Positions 1 to 9,592 of a stretch of DNA of 64,000 nt are shown piece by piece. The first letter of the stretch is position 1, and each line of letters opens with the position of its first letter. The DNA comes from Eleusine coracana subsp. coracana (lineage: Eukaryota > Streptophyta > Magnoliopsida > Poales > Poaceae). The translations under genes and the position numbers were made by a program. The stretch lies in NCBI GenBank assembly GCA_032690845.1, contig CM064429.1, positions 15,346,569 through 15,410,568 of the forward strand, read 5' to 3'. The notes below the pieces were generated by a model. That model made no database searches, was not told the origin of the DNA, and was given only the letters and a program-made list of their open reading frames with translations.

Positions 1-38
1 CTTGATTCCGGCGACTTGCTTCATTCGTTTGAACATGG
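1..38 (-). CDS. Start of a third ORF of the left non-autonomous element (partial)
   Basis: On the minus strand, a good splice-acceptor-like sequence (gtgtgcag, ending at base 39) is followed two bases later by ATG (36-34) and an open frame reading MFKRMKQVAGIK to the window edge. About 275 bases upstream lies a TATA box (312-322). In the right copy this part is deleted: the equivalent sequence fuses directly to the 3' LTR at 16006. The position, downstream of gag-protease and before the 3' LTR, is where extra ORFs occur in Athila/Tat-type elements. With 12 codons visible the product cannot be identified. Confidence 0.4.
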
Positions 39-311
39 CTGCACACAAGAACAAACACAAGACAAGAACAAAAACAAGATCGAACAAGTGTTCGGGTGAG
101 CGTTAGTGAAAACGACAAACCCGAGCTTCTCCGAAATTGGTTTTCTTCTTACAACAACTTGCAAATGCACTAAAACAGAGGGGAAATATTTTTTTTGGGT
201 TTTTGGGGCTGTAGTAAAGTTGAAGAACACGAAATTTTGGGAGAGCAACAAGTGAGCAAAGGAGGGGAGTGAAAGATGAGCTTGGAATGGTGAAGCTCCC
301 CCTCCTGGGTG

Positions 312-322
312 GTTTTTATAGC
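312..322 (-). promoter_or_regulatory. Internal TATA box of the left non-autonomous element
   Basis: The minus strand reads ctataaaaacc. The same motif occurs in the right copy at 15741-15751 on the plus strand. It lies downstream of gag-protease, well away from the LTR promoter, and is followed by a pyrimidine-rich leader and an acceptor-like site before the third ORF. This suggests a separate internal promoter; function is inferred from layout only. Confidence 0.45.
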
Positions 323-926
323 CAAGGAAGCAAGATGGCCGTTAGAAAGAGACAGAGCAACGGCCATATAGCCGTTGGGAGAAAGGAGCACAGGAAAAGG
401 TGGGGCCAGGGGGTCGGCTGACCCCACCAGGTCGGCCGACCTGGCAGGTGGGCCTCCTGGCAGCCCCCTTTTTCCTATGTGTTCCCCAACGGCTAGGGGA
501 TTTGTCCCCTGTTGCCTTTTTGCTCAAAAAGCTCGACAAAAAATCTTTTCAAAATGGAAAGCCCAAAAACCTATTTTCTAAATTTTCAAAAATGCAAATG
601 AGTTTTGAAAAATTCCAAGGTGGCTGGAAAAATTCAAAAATGCAGAAATGCAGTGGTCGGAAAAAATCAAAATATGGTGGAAAGCAAATATGCAATTAAA
701 AGAGCAAATATGGATAACTACCGGTTTAACCTCCCGGCGAGGACTCACCTTTTAAAGTCCGACGAGCGGGACTTTTCTCCGGCGTTCAGCTCGATGAAGC
801 GTTGTCCGGTCCCGGAGATGAAGACACGGATGATGCTTCTTGTTTCATTCGCCACACCTTCTTGGTCTTTGTTGTGGTCGGTGGCTTCTCGGGCTTCGGA
901 GGCTGCGGTTTTGTAGGCTTCACAGC

Positions 927-1790
927 CTATTTCTTTGCAGACCTCGGAGGTTGCTGCCTTGTGGACTTCGGAGGCTGTTGCTTAATGTGTGACCTTTGCC
1001 TCCTTGCCTTCATTAGTTGTTGCTGTGCAACCTTTTCCTTCTTAAGGAAGTTCTTCATGAATGTGATGAGGCTGTCCTTCTTTGGCGGAGTGACCTCCAC
1101 TTCCTTGATGTTGCTTGGGTTCGGCCCGTACTTGATACGGATCATGTTGCACTGTTCTTTCCTTGGCCGAAAGTCAAACTTCTCCTCCTTGCCATTGATG
1201 TGGAAGCGGATTTCTCCGGCTCCTACATCGATGCGAGCATCTGCAGTGCTGGGAAATGGGCGTCCCAGGATGAGCGGTGTGCTCTTCCCGACGTCCATGT
1301 CAAGCACTACGAAGTCGACGGGGATGAAGCAATCCCGGATTTTCACCGGAATATCTTCGGCGATCCCCGCCGGATAGCGGACCGTTGAATCGGCCAGCTG
1401 CAGCTGCATCGGCGTGGGGGATAGTGTGGTGTAGTTGAGCTTGTCGAAGACATCCTTCGGCATGACGCTCACACTTGCCCCAAGATCACATAAGGCATGG
1501 TCGAAGTTCTGTGTCCCGATCGAGCAGGTGATCGTGGGACACCCTGGATCTTTCTTCTTCTCAGGAAGCCGGTTGAGTATAGCAGCGCTACACTCTTCCG
1601 TCAGCTTGACAATTTCTGTGGTCGGTAGTGGGCGCTTGTTGCTGATAAGATCCTTGAGGTAGCGAGCGTACGTGGGTACTTGTATCGCATCCAGCAAGGG
1701 CACGTTGATGTGCAGCTTCTGGATTACCTCAACGAAGCGTGTGAACTGCTCGTCCACGGTGGGCTTCCTTCTTCTTTCAGGAAATGGCAT
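927..1790 (-). pseudogene. Retropepsin-type protease domain of the left non-autonomous element
   Basis: This is an aspartic protease of the type that processes Ty3/gypsy Gag. The active-site motif reads CDLGASVSVMP (DLGAS in place of the usual DTG/DSG), followed by the flap and the conserved ILGRPF. The frame is open upstream of the first Met and overlaps the end of gag in the -1 frame. A basic, proline- and lysine-rich tail follows the domain. Relative to the right copy the tail is cut by a TAG at 927-929 where the other copy has CAG. No RT follows, so the ORF ends after the protease. Confidence 0.85.
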
Positions 1791-1948
1791 GAGGTTCGTG
1801 TCATAGAACTCATGTGGGGCCGTTTTCCTGGGCGGCAGTTCTTCTTCTTCTGCCGGCTTCTCAGCTGATGTGTCCTTTCCTGCATGGTTAGGGTATGGCG
1901 GATCCCGAGTGGACTTACCTCCTCTCGTGGTAACCGCATTAACATTTT

Positions 1949-3286
1949 CTAAGGGGGTCTCGGGTTGCCCCGGGATTTTCCCGACTCAGCAGTAGGAACA
2001 GCAGCAGCTAACTGAGCTAATTGAGTTTCTATCATTTTATTAAAGCTCAGCTGATTCTTGAGAGCAGAGGAAACACCCTCTATCTTAGTGTGGATGCTCT
2101 CAAGAGTCCTATCAGTGGTGGCAAGCTTTTTACTGATGTTATCATTAACCTTAGCTTGACCAAGCACAAGATCTTTCAAGGAGGGCTGATTATAACCGGA
2201 ATTAAAACCAGAGAAGTTGCCAGAGTTACCTCCTTGGTAGTTGGGACGTGGTGGACCCCAACTTTGACCTCCTTGTGGACGGTAGCCGTTGTTGTTGTTG
2301 TTGCCCATGAACATTACGTCCTCACGGGTCTCAGGGCAGTCATTGCCCGAGTGTCCCGTGTTGCCACAGACCTCGCAAGTCATCCGAGCGTCTAGGGCTT
2401 TCACTTCTCCATTGGCTTGGTCGTCCATCTTCTTCATGAGAAGGTCAATCTTGGCGGCGAGCATGTCAACCTCCTTGACGGAGTGCATGCCTCGCTGGCG
2501 AGGTTGGAGGCGCTCTTCATTCCAACCTTGGTTGGACACCATCTTCTCGATCAAATCTTTTGCCTTGCTCACAGTGAGCGAGAAGAAGGCTCCACCAGCA
2601 GCAGCGTCGAGGTGGTCGCGGGCCGACGGAGTAAGCCCGTTGTAGAAGTTCTGAATGATCAGCCAATCATCCATCCCGTGGTGGGGACATGCCAGGATGT
2701 ACTCCTGGAGCCTCTCCCATGCCTCAGGAATCGACTCCTTCGACTCCTGCTGGAAGCTTGAGATCCTTCCGCGGAGGGCATTGGTCTTGCCCAGCGGGAA
2801 GAACTTTGCAAGGAACGCAGCTGAACACTTCTCCCAAGTGTTCACAGCTTCAGGGTTTGCGTAGAACCACTGTCTCGCTCTCCCAAGGAGAGAGAACGGG
2901 AACAGTCGAAGGCGAACAGCGTCGGGGGTGACGTCCTTCATTTTGAACGTGTTGCAAATCTCCAGGAATTGCTGGAGATGAGCACTAGCGTCCTCATTGG
3001 CTTTCCCACAGAATGGGCTAGCCTGCACCATGGTGATGAGACCGGTCTTGATTTCGAAGTTCGCATCTCCCACATTGCCAGCTGGTCCCGTAGGGATGTT
3101 GGCAGCGGAGGGAGCGGAGAACTCGCGGAGGGTCTTGTCGGCCATTTGCTCAGAGCTTGATGGTGCGGGAATGACAGGTTCGATTGGCCGAGTCTCCTTA
3201 CGAGGAGGGGTGAGCCTAGCTCGTGTCCTTCTCAGGAGTGACTCAGGATCTTCAGTGAAGTTTGTCGGCAAGTCGAAACCAGTCAT
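1949..3286 (-). CDS. Gag protein of the left non-autonomous gypsy element
   Basis: This 445-residue retrotransposon Gag would form the virus-like particle and package element RNA. The central retrotrans_gag domain shows LRLFPFSLLGRARQWF and FLAKFFPLGKTNALR, followed by an EAWERLQEYILACPHHG segment. A CCHC zinc knuckle (CEVCGNTGHSGNDC) lies near residue 310, and an Asn/Gly-rich linker and a predicted coiled-coil tail follow. The protein is identical to that at 12776-14113, so this intact ORF has been kept or was copied recently. It ends four codons after the point where the protease frame (-1) opens. Confidence 0.93.
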   Translation of the reverse strand: MTGFDLPTNFTEDPESLLRRTRARLTPPRKETRPIEPVIPAPSSSEQMADKTLREFSAPSAANIPTGPAGNVGDANFEIKTGLITMVQASPFCGKANEDASAHLQQFLEICNTFKMKDVTPDAVRLRLFPFSLLGRARQWFYANPEAVNTWEKCSAAFLAKFFPLGKTNALRGRISSFQQESKESIPEAWERLQEYILACPHHGMDDWLIIQNFYNGLTPSARDHLDAAAGGAFFSLTVSKAKDLIEKMVSNQGWNEERLQPRQRGMHSVKEVDMLAAKIDLLMKKMDDQANGEVKALDARMTCEVCGNTGHSGNDCPETREDVMFMGNNNNNGYRPQGGQSWGPPRPNYQGGNSGNFSGFNSGYNQPSLKDLVLGQAKVNDNISKKLATTDRTLESIHTKIEGVSSALKNQLSFNKMIETQLAQLAAAVPTAESGKSRGNPRPP

Positions 3287-3406
3287 ACACTACCCTGTTT
3301 TCATACAAAATGCAGAAAACAAAGCAAGGTTAGCCTGCCTAGGAGATAGCCTTAATAATTGCAACACTACTATATACATTAGTAATTTTTCTTAAATCAT
3401 ACGCCT

Positions 3407-3424
3407 TCCCCGGCAACGGCGCCA
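3407..3424 (-). other. Primer-binding site, tRNA-Asp type
   Basis: The minus strand reads tggcgccgttgccgggga, starting 8 bases inside the LTR boundary at 3433. It is complementary to the 3' end expected for plant tRNA-Asp, as used by many Athila/Tat-type elements. It matches the sites at 12638 and 59306 exactly. Confidence 0.8.
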
Positions 3425-3432
3425 GAAATGCT

Positions 3433-4981
3433 TGTTGACTCTTGCTAAACCATATTAATAAATCATTCCCGGCACGGGGCCAGAAACGGTTCACTAATAT
3501 GTCCCAGAGTCAAGTAGGTAAAATCCGCAAGCGCACGGAGAATACCGCTGTAGCATTTCACCCGGAAGTATTCAGGGTATCGTATTTGTTTATCCCAAAG
3601 GAAGGTTATGATCAAGAAGCGTTACTAACATATAAGATCATGTTAACAATTAGCAAGGATATCTAACCAAGACAGGCGGGTACATGATAATAACCGGGTA
3701 GTGTGACACACACAGAAGATTCCTACTAAATAAATAAAGTCTAGTGGAGGAAAGACTAGGCTAAGCTACTCCTACTATACATTCCTATACAGTTGCATAG
3801 CCTAAGTAGAATACATACAGACCCACACTCAGGTTCAGCAGTCAATAGTATAGCACTTCAGGCACGGACTTACCCCTGCATCCACAGGCGACTTCCGCCA
3901 AGAGCCTACGCACTAGCCTAGCGGGGAGGATTTCAAATGACGGACAGGGCTGTCACCACCTGCCGCCTACCTCAACGAACCAGTAGACTAACGAATAATT
4001 GATGCAAATCAGTCACCCAAGTACCATACTTGCATGACCAAAGAGCACTCTGCCCCTCCGCGATTACTATTAACGAGGCAGAGTTACCGTACGAATACGA
4101 TCACCAAACCCATGCTATACTTTATCAGCTAAAACTAAGCATAGAGACTATAACATATAAACTAGACTATAGTGACGGTATATAACTAGCATGACAATAG
4201 TAGTATAATAAATATAAACTACTATCACACAAGTAAACTATACTATCACATATATGGATCACAATATCAAACAAGAAACTCATGACCCAAGCACAATTAT
4301 ATAGAAAGAATATATATATTGATAAGAGCAAAGTCTTATAAAAGGGAAAAGATACAAGAGCCATACCAATTCCAAGTGAAGACTTGGGACTAGAGAGCTC
4401 TAGACTCAGCCTAACTCCACTAAAACTCCAAGAACTACTACTAGCAAGAGAGAAATGCTTCTTGTGGTGTGTGTTGAGTGTGAAGGCACACCCTCCTATT
4501 TATAGCCTCAATAGGTCGGCAAGGGAGAGTAACCGCCACGGAAGGCATCTCAAACCGTCATCAGGAGTCGCGGAGGAGCCAACACGTGGAAGCCCAGGCG
4601 GAGAGGGCGCCCGGCCGGGTCGGCCGACCTGACCAGGTCGGCCGACCTGGGGGTGGCCCCTCCTGGCCTGTGCTTTCTCCAGGTGGCTGTCCTGTGGGCC
4701 CTGACGTTGGTTTGCGCGGTATTACAGGGAGTTACGTCGGTTAAGTGCTGAAAATGGGCCCTTCAATCCGTGTGACGTCCATGTGGCACTCTCTGATTGG
4801 TCGAAAGTGTGTTTTCTTGCCTTTTGAGGTGTTTCCTTCACATTTCCTCCTGCATGCACAAAGTTCTCCAAGTACAAGTGGAACTATATTATTGTGCTAA
4901 AGCATGCGTGTATGAAATGCCAAATTCTCCTTTATTTGAGTATAGTTGACGGTTAAAAATGGTACTTAACAGCCGTCAACA
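3433..4981 (-). repeat. 5' LTR of the left non-autonomous gypsy element (1549 bp)
   Basis: The LTR starts TGTTGACGG and ends GTCAACA when read on the minus strand, and is the same length as both LTRs of the right copy. A TATA box (ctataaatagg, 4495-4509) lies in U3. Just upstream of it is a pair of palindromic gtcggccgac motifs (4619-4650). A short hairpin occupies the first 38 bases of the LTR. Confidence 0.92.
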
Positions 4982-5037
4982 GTGGCCGGCTTCAAGATTT
5001 TGAGGAAGAGTAATACTTGTTCTAAGTGCTGAGGCAT
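4982..5037 (-). pseudogene. Antisense unit 3 of the Tat-like element, cut by an insertion
   Basis: A TATA box (ctataaatag, 5091-5100, minus strand) is followed about 54 bases later by ATG (5037-5035) and an open frame starting MPQHLEQVLLFLKILKPA. The frame is interrupted at 4981 by the LTR of the left non-autonomous element. It is the third consecutive TATA-plus-ORF unit on this strand (see 6021-9325 and 5437-5803). The product is unknown, and the short coding stretch keeps confidence low. Confidence 0.35.
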
Positions 5038-5436
5038 GGTGAAGAAGGGAGAGATCCTGATTGAGATGAGTTGTTCTACGCTACTAGGGCCTATTTATAG
5101 GCAGGGAAGTTAGGGTTTCGGTCAAGCTAAGACAAAGAAGAAACTGTAGCGGTCATCTGTGTTGAATAAAGGCCATTGAGTAGTTGGAGGTTTCTGGTTG
5201 CCTTTATTGCAGAGTTGGCAGGCATACCGACAAATGACTGAAAAGAAAAGTACTCGTCTTTTTAAGTGATGGTGATCGATCGTGCAGGGAATCGGTTAGG
5301 AGGGAGATAGATGTTATGAGCCACCAGATGATTTTGAGGATCTCCATTCTAATATTTATTACAATTATGCCGATTTGCAGTTTCGGCAGGAGGAATCTAT
5401 ATTAAGGGGTTACACTGAGTTTATAAAGTTCATAAT

Positions 5437-5803
5437 TCAATCTATTGCTTCGGGATCAATATCATCCTTTCCTGATCCACCATCTTCTTTAGAGGAGCTT
5501 GGCCCTGGCGTCTGATGAGCTTTTGGGTCTTCAACTTGATGATCTTTTGCAAAGATGGTTGCTAATATATCAGTCGGATAAAAGGCTCGAGCTAAAAGCC
5601 TCATTTCCTTTGATGAAGTCTTCATCTTGCTTTGAGAGCGCTTTGCCGGCTTGAATCTCATCCAGGAGTATGACGAGATATTATTTGATGGCATTTGAAG
5701 GCTGAACGACAAAACAAGAAGGTTTAAGAATAGTCTTTCGAGTAAGATAAGTCAACTGCTAGCAAAGCCATACCTGGTTAACCGAAGAAGATGAGTAAGA
5801 CAT
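5437..5803 (-). CDS. Antisense unit 2: small protein of unknown function, two exons likely
   Basis: A TATA box (ctataaatcc, 5861-5870, minus strand) precedes ATG at 5803-5801 (MSYSSSSVNQ), which ends at a good donor (cag|gtatgg, exon 5774-5803). A pyrimidine-rich acceptor ends at 5702. The second open stretch (5712-5437) encodes about 85 residues that are basic at first and end in an acidic Ser/Asp/Glu-rich tail. The simplest splice does not keep frame between the two parts. Either the ATG at about 5694 is the true start, or the gene is broken. There is no recognisable domain. It lies downstream of the PMD gene on the same strand. Confidence 0.4.
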
Positions 5804-5860
5804 TGCGCAAAAGTTAAGGTAATCAGAGGAAGTATGGTGGATTCTAAGTTTTTGCTCGAA

Positions 5861-5870
5861 GGATTTATAG
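5861..5870 (-). promoter_or_regulatory. TATA box of antisense unit 2
   Basis: The minus strand reads ctataaatcc, about 60 bases before the ATG at 5803. Similar boxes precede the ATGs at 9325 and 5037, so the same promoter-like layout repeats three times on this strand. Confidence 0.4.
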
Positions 5871-6020
5871 GCCGGGAATTCTACTGTTGGGTGTGAAAGA
5901 ACGCGATGGAGGGACAACGATCAAAAGGCTTCACAGAAAAACATGCAGAAAGGAGTAAATAATAAGATACATTTTTTACCGTTTGGACTCGAAGATTAAG
6001 TTTTAACAGAGTAAATGATT

Positions 6021-9000
6021 TTACACGCCCAACAATGAGCGGATGGCGTCCATCGCACGCAGGCGGATTTGATCTATGTCGGCAATTTCTTGGGCATCGG
6101 TATCGGCAGTGCCTGGGATCGGCTTCATCCTCTTATGTAGCCGATACGCTTCACGTGCATGGGTGTTCTTCTCTGCCTCAAGGTTGGCGATGGTCTCCGG
6201 CAAGTTGAGCAATTTTTCTTCTTCCTCGGCAATAGCGTTGCCGATTTCGCCCAACTCCTTCATCAACGTTGCCCGCTTTGCCTTTAGCCGATCGATTTCA
6301 TTAATAATAAGGGAACGAGAGGAGTTCAGAAGGTCGATCCTGTTGTGAATATCGGCCATTTGAGCCTCATAAGAAGCTTTTTCCTTGGACAACTGCTCCT
6401 GTTGTAGGCGATCGACAATTCTTTGCTTGGCCTTCAACACTTGGAATTGACGGCCTTCGATATATGCAGCTGGGATAATCGCTTCTTCCACCTTAGAAGT
6501 CAAATGTCCTTTAAAAGCGAGGTGTAATTGTCGAACAGGCTCAGCGTTTTGGACCAACTATCCGATATCTTGATCAGGGAAATTCAACATGGCTTGGAGT
6601 TTCTCCTTGGATTCTCCTGACAGTGCAGGGGTGGTTGGAGAGCTTGATGCATCATCCTCCTCTTCATATTCAACATGGAAAGAGAAGAGGCTGTTGTCCG
6701 GAGTGTCCTGAGCCTATACAATTAAAAATCGGTATGAGATTCATATTTTGAGAAGTGCATCATCAAGGTAACGTTCGCAGATCGTACCATTTTAAACCTG
6801 ATTTCATCAACATGCGATGGGATGGGAACTGGCATGCTCAGTTCTGGTTGATTAGTCTCTTCAACTATTGCTGATAAAATTGGATCGGCAACCGGGTGCT
6901 GATCAGCTTGAACCGTTTCCTCGGCTATCGGGCTCGTTGGTGCCGATGGGATAGGATCGGAAATTGGTGGATCCTGATGAATGGATACCGATGATTCGTT
7001 ACGGGAAATACAAAGACATACTAAAAGATGAAAGATGAAGTCAGTACCTCAGTAACTGGTGAAGACGTATGGGGTAAACCGGTTTCATGTACCGATATGC
7101 CGGAAGTATCTTCAAGAGAAGTTATAGCTATAATTGGAATCTGGCAAGTAATTAAGGAGGTCAAGATGTGATAATTAATTCTGGGAGATGCGATGAGGTT
7201 TGAAAAGATACCTGTGGATCGGCAAGAGAAGCCGATGAGTCTGATAGTACCTCTACCATTGGAGTTTCTCCAGGTCCTGGCGGGAATTCTCTGCAAATTG
7301 GCCTCGCATCAATCGGCATCGGTATATTCTCATCCGTAGATGGTTGGACAGTGTCTGCTTGAACCGATGGTGCCTACAGATCAAAAATCCTAGTAAGGGA
7401 GCAGCAGTTTACATGAAATGAATGTTTGGTGATCAGAGGTGCCTGGTAACTTACCGATGAAGAAGTTGTGGCCTTAGCCGCCTTCGTCTTCTGACCAGTC
7501 TTGGAAGAGGGAAGCTTCCGTTTTTGGGTGATGATTTTCACGAGCTTTTCTGCTCTTCCCTCCAAGATGTCTTGAATTGAAGGGGCTTTAAAATCGATGC
7601 GAGAAACTTTATTTGGCTGATCGTAGTCGATTTTGATGCCAGTCGGACCCTTAGTTGGAACCGGGGATTCTTTTTCCTGTTAGATCAACACGATGGAGTT
7701 AGTTAATGAAAACGAAAATGCAGAATGTGGAAAAGATGTCATAAGGAGAAGTATGTACCGGTTCGGGAGACTCAAATGAAGGATCAGATTTCTTGCAATA
7801 CACAGTCGTCGGCATATTGAAGAGATGCTTGCTCCACTCTGACCACCACTGTCTGTACGGTTTGGTGGTAAAGCTTATTAATTGCCATGTTGATAGGTCA
7901 GGACTGATTGGCGTCGGTATCAAGTTCTTCAATCGGTCACGCTCGACGCCTGAAGTAACTTCTCCTCTGGTCTTGACTAAATCGGCAAGCGACGGCTTGA
8001 TTGGCTGCTGGCCCATACACAGCTGACGTGCGCTAGCCGATGGATAGTAGAACTCATAAGAAGGCTGTGCCTTTCCACCAAAGAAACCAACTGGAAGTAT
8101 GCCTGGCGAGATCACGATTGAGAAATTCTCTCTGCTGGTATCATCTGAAGTGATGGATTCAAAGTTGAAGAAGAAAGGGTTCTCGAAAAGATTCTCACTA
8201 TCCATATATGCAAACCAGATGATATGTTCAGAGACAAGGCCGTTGTAGAGCATTCTAAAGTAATCGGTAACACTGGCTGCTGGAGCTGAAACCATTACCA
8301 TGGCCTCCCCATAAGATGTGCATCGGCGAGTCTGCGGAGCTGCTTCCTCAGGGTCATCAGTTGAAAATTTTAAGGTTCTGAGATTATAACCTAGAGGTGT
8401 TTGCAGATACCGATTGAGCCACAAATTCAGGAACTACCAAGTACCGCCTAAGTTACCGATTGGATCTCCTGATAAAAGTTTGCAGGCAATCTGATGCCGA
8501 AGGTTATATACCGATCCTAGCAAGTATCGGCCTAAGGGGAAAGAATTGCCCGTAGCCAATCTTTCGGCCAAAGAAAGATAAGCTACAGTGGGGCCCGCTG
8601 ATTTCCCACAGAAGACATACTTATCCAACCACATGTTCAAGAAGGCGACGTGTTCCCTCTGATCTATGGATCCGGTTTTGGCATTCTTACTGATGTAACC
8701 TTTCCAGCCACCGATACCCCTATACCTGAGTTTAAATCTGGTCTTGTTCAAGGTAGGATCTGAAGAAGTAATATCTGGACCAGTGAGCATCAGAACATCA
8801 GCCAATGTTGGGGTCATGGGACCGTGGCCGAACAAGAAGGCATTCAGAGTGTCAGACCAAAAGTGAGAGGCTGCAATCAACAAGGGCTCGTTCCTTTCTA
8901 TGTTGGCAATTGACAGGGTTATACATTGGCTGATTTTGGATTTCTCCCAGGCATACCTTTTGGAGTTGGCCATCCTAAGATACCAGTTTTTCCAACCAGG

Positions 9001-9325
9001 GGTAACGTTTGGCCAAGACCTAAAGGTCGAGTTCCACTGGTCAAGATTCATCTCGCTGGATTTGAAAGGGATTCGTAGGGTTTTGGCATTGATTAGATCT
9101 GTGGGATCTGGATTACCCATAGGACCGAGGCATACGAAACTAGGTTTGTCAGGGATTGGGACTGTGAGGTTGTCTCTCAAGGCCTAAGAAGAGAGGGGAA
9201 AACGAAAAAAAAATCAGCAAGAAGACAATTTGGGGAAGGAGATCGGTCGAGGATTTGGGTAAACATACCTCCGGAATAAAATCAATGGTGGCGTGCGCCG
9301 CCGTTGGAGGAGTCAACGAACTCAT
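6021..9325 (-). pseudogene. Plant mobile domain (PMD) gene, antisense within a gypsy element, seven exons, two in-frame stops
   Basis: Exons are 9325-9269, 9183-7759, 7676-7455, 7373-7212, 7140-7048, 6973-6788 and 6713-6021. All introns are short, begin GT, end AG and are in phase 0, giving about 945 codons. Exon 2 is related to the plant mobile domain (MAIN/MAIL-type, aminotransferase-like): WKNWYLRM, FLFGHGPMTPTLADVLMLTG and, past a stop, FLNLWLNRYL. Exon 3 is basic. Exons 4-6 are Pro/Ser/Asp-rich and look disordered. Exon 7 is mostly coiled coil. Two TAG stops break the frame, in exon 2 (just upstream of 8424) and in exon 7 (6558-6560). Both could be CAG-to-TAG changes. PMD genes are known in host genomes and in transposable elements. 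The position beside an LTR supports an element-borne copy. Confidence 0.72.
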
Positions 9326-9429
9326 CTCGGCGCCGAAAGCAGGGGCTTCAAGCTCTAGTGCGCGTAAGAACGAAGTCGAAGAGGCGGAGGCGTTGAGGGC
9401 GAAGATAGGAGCTAAGGTTAAAGACGGCC

Positions 9430-9448
9430 GGAGTACTTATAGTCTTGG
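9430..9448 (-). promoter_or_regulatory. TATA-like promoter of the antisense PMD gene
   Basis: The minus strand reads ccaagactataagtactcc about 115 bases before the ATG at 9325, with no intervening ATG in frame. It lies between the PMD gene and the element's polypurine tract, so the antisense gene starts right next to the 3' LTR. Confidence 0.4.
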
Positions 9449-9578
9449 TCTGGCGGGGGCAATATGGAAACTTCAAAACAGCCGTCCGGACTAGGCGCGA
9501 GTTTTGAAATCGTTTCGGTTCAGAAGATGTAATCATGACAGAGAAAGTTTCGGAATGAAAAGGATTATTTTATTCCGA

Positions 9579-9590
9579 AACTGGGGGGCA
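9579..9590 (+). other. Polypurine tract of the Tat-like element
   Basis: The sequence aaactggggggca lies immediately before the LTR start TGTTGACACC at 9593. A purine run at this place primes plus-strand DNA synthesis in LTR elements and shows that the LTR to its right is the 3' LTR. Confidence 0.65.
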
Positions 9591-9592
9591 TG

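Larger units (their letters stand above)
1..4981 (-). mobile_element. Non-autonomous gypsy (gag-protease) element, left copy, truncated by the window edge
   Basis: Reading on the minus strand, this element has a 5' LTR (4981-3433), a tRNA-Asp-type primer site, gag, a protease domain, a long untranslated stretch with its own TATA box, and the start of a third reading frame that leaves the window at base 1. No reverse transcriptase, RNase H or integrase coding is present. It is an inverted copy of the element at 11081-17554, and the Gag proteins are identical. Gag plus protease without pol matches the 'TR-GAG' class of plant non-autonomous elements. Its right edge ends in CA at 4981 and abuts an unrelated antisense gene unit, so it is an insertion. 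The expected 5-bp duplication there would be GTGGC (4982-4986), but the other flank lies outside the window. Confidence 0.9.

Noticed and set aside
375..699. Plus-strand open frames over the left element's 3' untranslated region
   Set aside because: They mirror the minus-strand untranslated sequence, recur in the right copy on the opposite strand, and have low-complexity composition with no domain.
2021..3395. Several open frames antisense to gag
   Set aside because: They are shadows of the gag reading frame, and the same shadows occur opposite the second gag at 12685-14041.
4384..4632. 82-codon frame in the LTR of the non-autonomous element
   Set aside because: It spans the LTR R/U3 boundary and the palindromic block, and is repeated in each LTR with small indels. 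It is more simply LTR sequence than a gene.
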